Source of the DNA: Xestospongia muta
Lineage: Eukaryota > Porifera > Demospongiae > Haplosclerida > Petrosiidae
Reading direction: 5' to 3'
NCBI GenBank assembly: GCA_963693285.1
Contig: OY848917.1
Span: 12,772,192 to 12,836,191, forward strand
Length of the DNA stretch: 64,000 nucleotides
The notes under the pieces are model-generated. The model ran no database searches and had not been told where the DNA came from. It saw only the letters and a list, made by a program, of their open reading frames with translations. Positions 47,774-59,700 of this stretch are shown in pieces. The first letter of the stretch is position 1. Each line of letters opens with the position of its first letter. Both the position numbers and the translations under genes were made by a program.

Positions 47774-50700
47774 GTAAGTTTACTGATTGGAAATTTAATT
47801 TTGTATAAAATTGTGAACATGAACACTCTATGTGGCTGGCTATAAAGCTTAAGCCCACAAGAGTTTGCATAGAAAATTGCGATATATATATATATAAATA
47901 TATACCCCTGACTTACATGTACCACTATGTATATAAGTTATGTGTACCTTTTTTGATACTTAGTATAAATTACATTGAATTGCATTGCTATGCTTACTCC
48001 TCTTCATCAAATGTACAAATGTGTTACTATTACACTCACAACAAGTTGTAAGTTATTAACACCTAGTAGTTCTTGTTAGAACTACAGGACGCAAAAAGGA
48101 AGCCATATATCATCATCTACTGAGAAAACAGTTGTAGCATGGTAACAAACTTATTGTGTGGTCAGTATCTGTCTGTGTTTCATCATATCAACAGTGCATT
48201 ACACACTCTGATGGTAGCACAGCTTAGAAGTATCTTTGCTTGTAATTATGAATTTGAAAGGACAAATTATCAAGAAACAAAAGTGGAAAAAGTTGACTAA
48301 CTGTTTGAACAAGCAAGTAGCTTTGAGCAATCCTTTAGCAATGTAATGAGCTGATTAATAAAACTGAAGACAACTCTGCCTACACTTAAATGGTATATTT
48401 GACAGTATGCAGACAGTTCCATTGATCAATTTTATAATATATAATACACATGGCATCAGTAATTGTATAGTATCAACATGTATATTAATTGAGCTTATGT
48501 AATGTAATGTACTATGTCTCTTGGGGACATCACTGTAGATCAGTTTATCGCTTGTAAGATTTAACAATGACTAGATATAGCTATGTAATATGACTATTAT
48601 CATAGACTGTTTTGTCTTTCACATTACTACCTGACATGTGGGTGCATAATAAAATAGCCACTAAGTGTGATTTATTGTAGTATTATAACTATATGTTGAA
48701 ATATGGTTAATGTCATAGTTTGTTTAACCCTTTTGTTTCTTACTCTGCCTGATAATTAAAAAAAAACTTTGAGTTTATGGAAATTTTATTAATCGCATTT
48801 AGTGTTTTGTTTTTACCACAGAATGACAGTCTAATTGAATGTGCTAAGAAAGGTGACTTGTCAGGAATAAAAGTTGCTTTCTTCAGAGGAGCTGATGTAA
48901 ATGCTAGGGATTTTGTAAGTTAGTTTTATTATTAAAGCATTAAACTTTGCACTTTAAAATGAAAGGTCTATCTAAACATATTTCCTTTTTAATGCAATTA
49001 ATACTAGGCTTTGTTTTTAAGGTTGTGAATGCCGTCAGTATGAATATTAATCCAGTATTGTTAATTTGAATTTCCTATGATTAATAATAGTATTAAAATA
49101 TTAATCCAGTATTGTTAATTTGAATAAATAGTAAACATATCAACTTGCTGTGTTAAACTTAAGATATTTATTTGATTAAGCTTTTGAAGATCTCCTAATT
49201 TCAAAAATGTTCACTTTTATTCAATTTTTGTTCTGAAACTTTTAAAAGTATTAAGGGTCCACTTCTGGATTGATTGATGGAAGATTTTCTCAGAGAAACA
49301 CTTTAAATTGTGGTCATGATATTTGCTTCAATCACTTCCTTCCATGTGTTTTCTCTTGCTTTTGCATCCTTGTAGCTTTTGCTTGATACTTGCCACAAAT
49401 AAGGGAAACAACAAACAGCCTCAATAAGTTCTCATCTGGCATTAAACACGTAGTTATTGAAATTTGATTAGGTGAACACATTTTTTGGAACATCAAGATA
49501 GAAATCAAATCTATCCTTGCATTGTGACACATCACATTTGTGTGTCGTGCATGTACTGTGTCATAAATTGACGTACTTACGCAATGCAACACGATGCAAG
49601 GCTTTGTGTCATTATGTGAACCAGCCTTAAGCCTTTAAGTTATTGTCATGTCTGTACTTCCATTATGACTCACTCAATTGGTTACTCAGAAGTAATTAAC
49701 ATTCTGTACTTTTCAAAAGACCATCTTTTAAATTATGAAAATAGCAGTAAGTATACCAAGTAGACCTGACCAATAATTATTATACCAGTTCTGTAATCAT
49801 ACCAACATTTAAATTGTTTAATATTGTAAAACTATTTGAAAAATTTAAATACTGCATCATTTAAGTTTTAATACAAATTGCCTCTATCAATGATAGGATG
49901 GATGTTTACTTGCTATATTGCTTGATAATACTCCAGCTGGACCAGTAGATTTTTAGATTTGTTTTAAATCAAACATAAAAACCATTAAAAAACTATAGTA
50001 TTTCAATTTATAAGAGAAAAGATACTTTTTTATACTGTGATATTTCATGAAATTAAATATTTAATACCAAGATAGGTAATTCTTGTTATGACACAGCTCT
50101 AATACCAATGAAATAACATAAACAAAAAAGTTTGATCAATATCTGCACCCATCACAATAACAACACTTAAGAAAACAAACACGACAGAAACGTACTACTT
50201 CAATGAAAGGGACAATCAATCAATTAATGGTTATTATTAACAACTGACAACCTGCCACTATCTGATATATACCAAAGTATAATATTTATTAAGATTCATT
50301 AGCTATTGAAACCACAAGAATGTATTTTGTGCAGGTAGCAAGACTCACTTTCACCAAAAGTTTAATGTCACATTTTTCAATCCATACGAGTATTTTCATC
50401 ATGAAAATAGTTGCAAATAAAAAAAATCAAAAGAGATTGATGGAACCTTTTTGTAAATTTTCTATACAAGGAGTCATATTCTCTTGAAATTGGCTTAGTG
50501 ACTAGCCAGGTATGAACAAACGACGACAACGTGCTAGCAAGGGTCCAACATGCACAAAGAAATAATCTGTTTGGATCCTCTTATTTATATAAACAGCATT
50601 CACACTGTGCTACGTGATGCGACACCGAGAACGTGATGCGATACATATATAAGCTTAGTTTTGTGAACCTACCTTTACTCTTAAAAGCCACATGGTATAT

Positions 50701-53700
50701 TATTGTTAGGTGCTCCAATGTTTACTTTGCATCTTGTTTACCTCTCTCTTTCATTATACTGTATATACGTCAAATTATTTTGTATTGCTCATCTCCATTG
50801 AATTAGTAGTAATATACCTGTACAAAAACCTATTCAATGTACAACATGGAGTAGATATAGACAATGTACAGGTATAGTATATTTATCATGACAATTAAAG
50901 TGTACAGCTAAAGATTATGTACTTTTATGAAGTCTGTGTTATTGTACTATTAGTGTAGCATGTTAGTGGTCTAATTTGACAGTTAATATTATGTTTGTTA
51001 TTACAATAGGATGGATGGGCAGCCCTTCATTATGCAAGTTTTGAAGGACATACAAACATTGTTGAAGTATTAGTCAACAAAAATGCTGACATCAATATTG
51101 TTACTAAGGTAATTCAAATGACAAGAATGAGTGTGTTTCATTGTAGTGTTTTAATCTGTGTGACTAATTAGATATTAACATTTAAAAGAAACAAAGCATA
51201 TAGACATTATGATACAAAAAATAAAACAGACAAATAAAATAGCTAAATGTAGTAATGCTAGTAAGAAAATTCATACTGAATGTGCCTTTTACAATATAAT
51301 AGAAGGTAAGTGCAATTTTATATAGTATAAATTCTAAGTATATTTTAATCCACTGTTTCCTTTTTATTTACTCTATTACTTTTCTCTATATATTTATGAT
51401 GCTGTGATTACTTGTGATCTGAATGTGCCTTTTTCAATATAATAGGAGGTAAATGCAATTTAATATAGTATAAATTCTAAGTGTATTTCAATCCAATGTT
51501 TCCTTTTTATTTACTCTATTGCTTTTCTTTATATATTTATGATGCTGTGATTACTTGTGTTCTGAATGGATCCTATACAATATAATAGTTTGTAAGTGCA
51601 ATTTAATATAGTATAAATTCTAAGTGTATTTTAATCCAATGTTTCGTTTTTATTTATTCTATTGCTTTTCTCTATATATTTATGATGTTGTGATTGCTTG
51701 TGATCTGAATGTGCCCTTTTCAATATAATAGGAGGTAAGTGCAATTTAATATAGTATAAATTCTAAGTATATTTTAATCCAATGTTTCCTTTTTATTTAC
51801 TCTATTACATTTTTCTGTATATTTATGATGCTATGATTACTTGTGATCTGAATGTGTCCTTTACAATATAATATTTCAATTCAATGTTATTCTTTTTATT
51901 TACTCTTTTGTTTTTTTTCTTTTTGGTGTTACAATTCTGTGATCACTTACAATCTGTATATGTCCTTTACTATACAATAGTTGGTAAGTGTGATAAAACA
52001 TTCGTACATGTGTTTTGTCATTATGGTAAAGAAGGTATTTGTTGTATTTGTTATGTTTGAATTATGAATAAATATTAAATTTTGTTGGAAGCCTTGTTTG
52101 CATGTGAGTTCAATGTCTTTGTAAGTGATACTAGTATTATATATGTGTTATATATAATACATATATAACAGTGATAACATAGATAATATGCAACTGTTTT
52201 AATATGTTGTCTTGGTTGACATTAATGGTTTATTATAATGTATTTAGGAGGGATCTACTCCTGTCATGTTAGCAGCAAAGAAAGGACACAAAGATGTTGT
52301 TTTGATTTTAACACAGAAAGGAGCCAATCTAGAAGTTGTTAACAAAGTAAGTATTTATGTACATACAACAAGTAGCTAAAAATAAAATGCAAGTCCTTTT
52401 TCCTTAAGACAGTTGTTAATTGTGATAGTATTGTAATTGTTGTGATACTCTTAACGTTGAATTATTGTCGTTAATGATATGTTAAATAAGATGAGTTTTG
52501 GAAGGAGAACAGGCTACAAAGCACTGATCATAATATTAGAAAAAAGTGTAATTTTTTGACAGCGTGTGCAGTGATCAATTTTCCTACTTATTAGACACAA
52601 ATGAATAGATAACGATGACATATTATATATGATATATTTATCATGACAATTAAAGTGGACAACTAAAAGTTAAGTACTTTTATGAAGTCTGTGTTATTGC
52701 ACTATTAGTGTAGCATGTTAGTGGCCTAATTTGACAGTTAATATTTTGTTTGTAATTACAATAGATTGGATGGGCAGCCCTTCATTATGCAAGTTTTGAA
52801 GGGCATACAAAGATTGTTGAAGTATTAGTCAACCACAATGCTGACATCAATATTGTTACTAAGGTAATTCGGATCACAAGAACGAGTATGTTTCATTGTA
52901 GTGTTTTAATCTGTGTGAATAATTAGATATTAAATATTAAAAGAAACAAAGCATATAGACATTATGATACAAAAAATAAAACAGACAAGTAAAATAGCTG
53001 AAAGTAGTAATGCTAGTAAAAAATTCATACTGAATGTGCCCTTTATAATATAATAGGGGGTAAATGCAATTTTATATAGTATAAATTCTAAGTGTATTTT
53101 AATCCAATGTTTCCTTTTTATTTACTCTATTGCTTTTCTCTAAATATTTATGATGCTGTGATTACTTGTGTTCTGAATGGATCTTTTACAATATAATAGT
53201 TTATAAGTACATTTTAATATAGTATAAATTCTAAGTGTATTTCAATCCAATGTTTCCTTTTTATTTATACTATTGCTTTTCTCTATATATATTTATGATG
53301 CTATGATTACTTGTCATCTAAATGTGCCCTTTACAATATAATAGGGGGTAAGTGCAATTTAATATAGTATGAATTCTAAATGTATTTCAACCCAATGTTT
53401 CCTTTTTATTTACTCTATTGCTTTTCTCTATATTTATGATGCTGTGATTACTTGTGATCTGAATGTGCCCTTTTCAATAAAATAGGAGGTAAGTGCAATT
53501 GAATATAGTATAAATTCTAAGTGTATGTAATTTAATGTTTCCTTACTATTTTTGCTTTTCTCTATATATTTATGATGCTGTGATTACTTGTTTTCTGAAT
53601 GGATCCTTTACAATATAATAGTTGGTAAGTGCAATTTAATATAGTATAAATTCTAGGTGTATTTCAATCCAATGTTTCTTTTTTATTTACTCTATTACTT

Positions 53701-56700
53701 TTCTCTATATATTTATGATGCTGTGATTATTTGTGATCTGATTGTGCCCTTTACAATAAAATAGTTGGTAAGTGCAATTTAATATAGTATAAATTCTAGG
53801 TGTATTTCAATCCAATGTTTCCTTTTTATTCACTTAATTGCTTTTCTCGATATATTTATGATACTGTGATTACTTGTGATTTGAATATGCCCTTTACAAT
53901 ACAATAGGAGGTAAGTGCAATTTAATATAGTATAAATTCTAAGTGTATTTTAATCCAATGTTTCCTTTTTATTTACTATATTGCTTTTCTCAATATATTT
54001 ATGATGCTGTGATTACTTGTGATCTGAATGTGCCGTTTTCAATATAATAGGAGGTAAGTGCAATTTAATATAGTATCAATTCTAAGTGTATTTTAATCCA
54101 ATGTTTCCTTTTTATTTACTCTATTGCTTTTTTCTATATATTTATGATGCTGTGATTACTTGTGATCTGAATGTGCCCTTTACAATATAATAGGATGTAA
54201 GTGCAATTTAATATAGTATAAATTCTAAGCGTATTTCAATTCAATGTTTCCTTTTTATTTACTCTATTGCTTTTCTCTATATATTTATGATGCTGTGATT
54301 ACTTGTGATCTGAATGTGCCGTTTTCAATATAATAGGATGTAAGTGCAATTTAATATAGTATCAATTCTAAGTGTATTTTAATCCAATGTTTCCTTTTTA
54401 TTTACTCTATTGCTTTTTTCTATATATTTATGATGCTGTGATTACTTGTGGTCTGAATGTGCCCTTTACAATATAATAGGATGTAAGTGCAATTTAATAT
54501 AGTATAAATTCTAAGCGTATTTCAATTCAATGTTTCCTTTTTATTTATTCTATTGCTTTTCTCTATATATTTATGATGCTGTGATTACTTGTGATCTGAA
54601 TGTGCCCTTTACAATATAATAGTTTGTGAGTGCAATTTAAGATAGTATAAATTCTAAGCGTATTTCAATTTAATGTTTCCTTTTTATTTACTCTATTGCT
54701 TTACTCTATATATTTATGATGCTATGATTACTTGTGATCTGAATGTGCCCTTTTCAATATAATAGAAGGTAAGTGCAATTTAATATAGTATAAATTCTAA
54801 GCGTATTTCAATTCAATGTTTCCTTTTTATTTACTCTATTGCTTTTCTCTATATATTTATGATGCTGTAATTACTTGTGATATGAATGTGCCTTTTTCAA
54901 TATAATAGTTTGTAAGTGCAATTTAATATAGTATAAATTCTAAGTGTATTTCAATCCAAGGTTTCCTTTTTATTTATATTGCTTTTCTCTATATATTTAT
55001 GATGCTGTGATTACTTGTGATCTGAATGTGCCCTTTTCAATATAATAGTTTGTAAGTACAATTTAATATAGTATAAAATCTAAGTGTATTTCAATACAAT
55101 GATTCGTTTATTTATTCTATTGCTTTTTTCTATATATTTATGATGCTTTGATTATTTGTGATCTGAATGGATCCTTTACAATATAATAGGAGGTAAGTGC
55201 AATTTAATATAGTATAAATTCTAAGTGTATTTCAATCTAATGTTTCCTTATTATTTACTTTATTGTTTTTCTCTATATATTTATGATGCTGTGATTACTT
55301 GTGATCTGAATGTGCCCTTTTCAATATAATAGGAGGTAAGTGCAATTTAATATAGTATAAATTCTAAGTGTATTTCAATCCAATGTTTCCTTTTTATTTA
55401 CTCTATTGCTTTTCTGTATGTATTTATGATGCTGTGATTACTTGTGATCTAAATGTGTTCTTTACAATATAATAGGAGGTAAGTGCAATTTAATATAGTT
55501 TAAATTCTAAGTATATTTCAATCCAATGTTTCCTAATTATTTACTCTATTGCTTTTCTCTGTATAATTATGATGCTGTGATTACTTGTGATCTGAATGTC
55601 CCCTTTTCAAAATAATAGGCGGTAAGTACCCTTTAATATAGTATAAATTCTAAGTGTATTTCAATCCAATTTTTCATGTTATTTAAATTGCTTTTCTCTA
55701 TATATTTATGATACTGTGAATACTTGTGTTCTAAATGGATCCTTTACAATATAATAGAAGGTAAGTGCAATTTAATATAACATTAATTCTAACTGTATTT
55801 CAATCCAATGATTTATTCTATTTACTCTATTACTTTTCTCTGTATATTTATGATGCTATGATTACTTGTGATTACTTACAATCTGTATATGTCCTTTACT
55901 ATATAATAGTTGGTAAGTGTGATATAACATTTGTACATGGTTTTTTGTCATTATGGTATAGAAGTATTTGTTCTATTTGTTATGTTCGAATTATGAATAA
56001 GTATTAAATTTTGTTGGAAGCCTTCTCTTATAAGTATGTGAGTTCAATGTCTTTGTAAGTGATAAGAGCTCATCCTCCACACTACTAAGAATTTGTAACT
56101 TGTGTTATTGCTATATACTACTGTTAATTGTCAAATTTATATTTATAATAGTTTGTCTAGAAACATATTTATGCAAAAAGTGTCTACTGTGATGTAATGA
56201 ATATGTTTGTCTTGCTGAGTGTTATTTGTATTAGTAACATTATTGTAATAGTTATTGAGAGTTTTTTTAGTTTAAAAATGATTATTGTGATAAACATAAT
56301 GTTGTCTTAGTTTGTTAAGTTACTAATATAGTGATATAATACATATATAACAGTGATAACGTAGATAATATACAATTGTTTTAATATGTTGTCTTGGTTG
56401 ACATTAATGGTTTATTATAATATATTTAGGAGAGATCTACTCCTGTCATGTTAGCAGCAAAGAAGGGACACAAAGATGTTGTTTTGATTTTAACACAGAA
56501 AGGAGCCAATCTAGAAGTTGTTAACAAAGTAAGTATTTATGTACATACAACAAGTAGCTAAAAATAAAATGCAAATCCTTTTTCCTTAATACAGTTGTTA
56601 ATTGTGATAGTATTGTAATTGTTGTGATACGCTTAACGTTGAATTATTGTCTTTAATGATATGTTAAATAAAATGAGTATTGGAAGGAGAACAGGCTACA

Positions 56701-59700
56701 AAGCACTGATCATAATATTAGAAAAAAGAGTAATTTTTTTGACAGCGTGTGCAGTGATCAATTTTCCTACTTATTAGACACAAATGAATAGATAACGATG
56801 ACATATTATATATGATATATTTATCATGACAATTAAAGTGGACAACTAAAAGTTAAGTACTTTTATGAAGTCTGTGTTATTGTACTATTAGTGTAGCATG
56901 TTAGTGGTCTAATTTGACAGTTAATATTTTGTTTGTAATTACAATAGATTGGATGGGCAGCTCTTCATTATGCAAGTTTGGAAGGACATACAAAGATTGT
57001 TGAAGTATTAGTCAACCACAATGCTGACATCAATATTGTTATTAAGGTAATTCGGATCACAAGAACAAGTATGTTTCATTGTAGTGTTTTAATCTGTGTG
57101 AATAATTAGATATTAACTATTAAAAGAAACAAAGCATATAGACATTATGATACAAAAAATAAAACAGACAAGTAAAATAGCTGAAAGTAGTAATGTTAGT
57201 AAGAAAATTCATACTGAATGTGCCCTTTATAATATAATAGGGGGTAAGTGCAATTTAATATAGTATAAATTCTAAGTGTATTTCAATCCGATGTTTCCTA
57301 TTTATTTACTCTATTGCTTTTTTCTATATATTTATGATGCTGTGATTACTTGTGTTCTGAATGGATCCTTTACAATATGATAGGAGGTAAGTGCAATTTA
57401 ATATAGTATAAATTCTAAGTGTATTTCAATCCATTGTTTCCTATTTATTTACTCTATTGCTTTTTTCTATATATTTATGATGCTGTGATTACTTGTGTTC
57501 TGAATGGATCCTTTACAATATGATAGTTGGTAAGTGCAATTTAATATAGCATAAATTCTAAGTGTATTTTAATCCAATGTTTCCTTTTTATTTATTCTAT
57601 TGCTTTTCTCTATATATTTATGATGCTGTGATTACTTGTTTTCTGAATGGATCCTTTACAATATAATAGTTTGTAAGTGCAATTTAATATAGTATAAATT
57701 TGAAGTGTATTTCAATCCAATGTCTCCTTTTTATTTACTTTATTGCTTTTCTCTATATATTTATGATGCTGTGATTATTTGTGATCTTATTGTGCCCTTT
57801 TCGATATAATAGGAGGTAAGTGCAATTTAATATAGTATAAATTCTAAGTGTATTTTAATCCAATGTTTCCTTATTATTTACTCTATTGCTTTTATCTATA
57901 TATTTATGATGCTGTGATATATGTGATCTGAATGTGTCCTTTACAATATAATAGGAGGTAAGTGCAATTTAATATAGTATAAATTCCAATGTTTCCTTTT
58001 TATTTACTCTATTGCTTTTCTCTATATATTTATGATGCTGTGATTGCTTGTAATCTGAATGTGCCCTTTTCAATATAATAGTTTGTAAGTACAATTTAAT
58101 ATAGTATAAATTCTAAGTGTATTTTAATCCAACGTTTCCTTTTTATTTACTCTATTGCTTTTCTCTATATATTCATGATGCTGTGATTACTTGTGTTCTA
58201 AATGGATCCTTTACAATATAATAGAGGGTAAGTGCAATTTAATATAGTATAAATTCTAAGTGTATTTCAATCCAATGTTTCCTTTTTATTCACTCTATTG
58301 CTTTTCTCTATATATTCATGATACTGTGATTACTTGTGATCTGAAATTGCCTTTTACAATATAATAGTTTGTAAGTCCAATTTAATATAGTATAAATTCT
58401 AAGTGTATTTTAATCCAATATTTCCTTTTTATTTACTCTATTGCTTTTCTCTATATATTTATGATGCTGTGATTAATTGTGTTCTAAATGGATCCTTTAC
58501 AATATAATAGAGTGTAAGTGCAATTTAATATAGTATAAATTCTAAGTGTATTTCAATCCAATGTTTCCTTTTTATTCACTCTATTGCTTTTCTCTATATA
58601 TTTATGATGCTGTGATTACTTGTGATCTGAATGTGCCTTTTACAATATAATAGGTGGTAAGTCCAATTTAATATAGTATAAATTCTAAGTGTATTTCAAT
58701 CCAATATTTCCTTTTTTTTTACTCTATTGCTTTTCTTTATATATTTATGATGCTGTGATTAATTGTGTTCTAAATGCATCCTTTACAATATAATAGTTTG
58801 TAAGTGCAATTTAATATAGTATAAATTCTAAGTGTATTTCAATCCAGTGTTTCCTTTTTATTCACTCTATTGCTTTTCTCTATATATTCATGATGCTGTG
58901 ATTACTTGTGTTCTGAATGTGCCTTTTACAATATAATAGAGGGTAAGTGCAATTTAATATAGTATAAATTCTAAGTGTATTTTAATCCAATATTTCCTTT
59001 TTATTTACTCTATTGCTTTTCTTTATATATTTATGATGCTGTGATTAATTGTGTTCTAAATGGATCCTTTACAATATAATAGTTGGTAAGTGCAATTTAA
59101 TATTGTATAAATTCTAAGTGTATTTCAATTCAATGTTTCCTTTTTATTCACTCTATTGCTTTTCTCTATATATTTTTGATGCTGTGATTACTTGTGATTC
59201 GAATGTGCCCTTTTCAATATAATAGGAGGTAAGTGCAATTTAATTTAGTATAAATTCTAAGTGTATTTCAATTTAATGTTTCGTTTTTATTTACTCTATT
59301 GCTTTTCTTTATATATTTATGATGCTGTGATTACTTGTGTTCTGAATGGATCCTTTACAATATGATAGTTGGTAAGTGCAATTTAATATAGTATAAATTC
59401 TAAGTGTATTTCAATCCAATATTTCCTTTTTATTTACTCTATTGCTTTTCTCTATATATTTATGATGCTGTGATTAATTGTGATTTGAATGTGCCTTTTT
59501 CAATATAATAGGAGGTAAGTGCAATTTAATATAGTATAAATTCTAGGTGTATTTCAATCCAATGTTTCCTTTTTATTCACTCTATTGCTTTTCTCTATAT
59601 ATTTATGATGCTGTGATTACTTGTGATTTGAATGTGCCTTTTTCAATATAATAGGAGGTAAGTGCAATTTAATATAGTATAAATTCTAAGTGTATTTCAA

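Noticed and set aside
49897..49956. Possible degraded ankyrin exon after ATGATAG, reading DGCLLAILLDNTPAGPVDF then stop
   Set aside because: It has no donor, ends in a TAG after 19 codons and keeps too little of the ankyrin pattern to be separated from chance.
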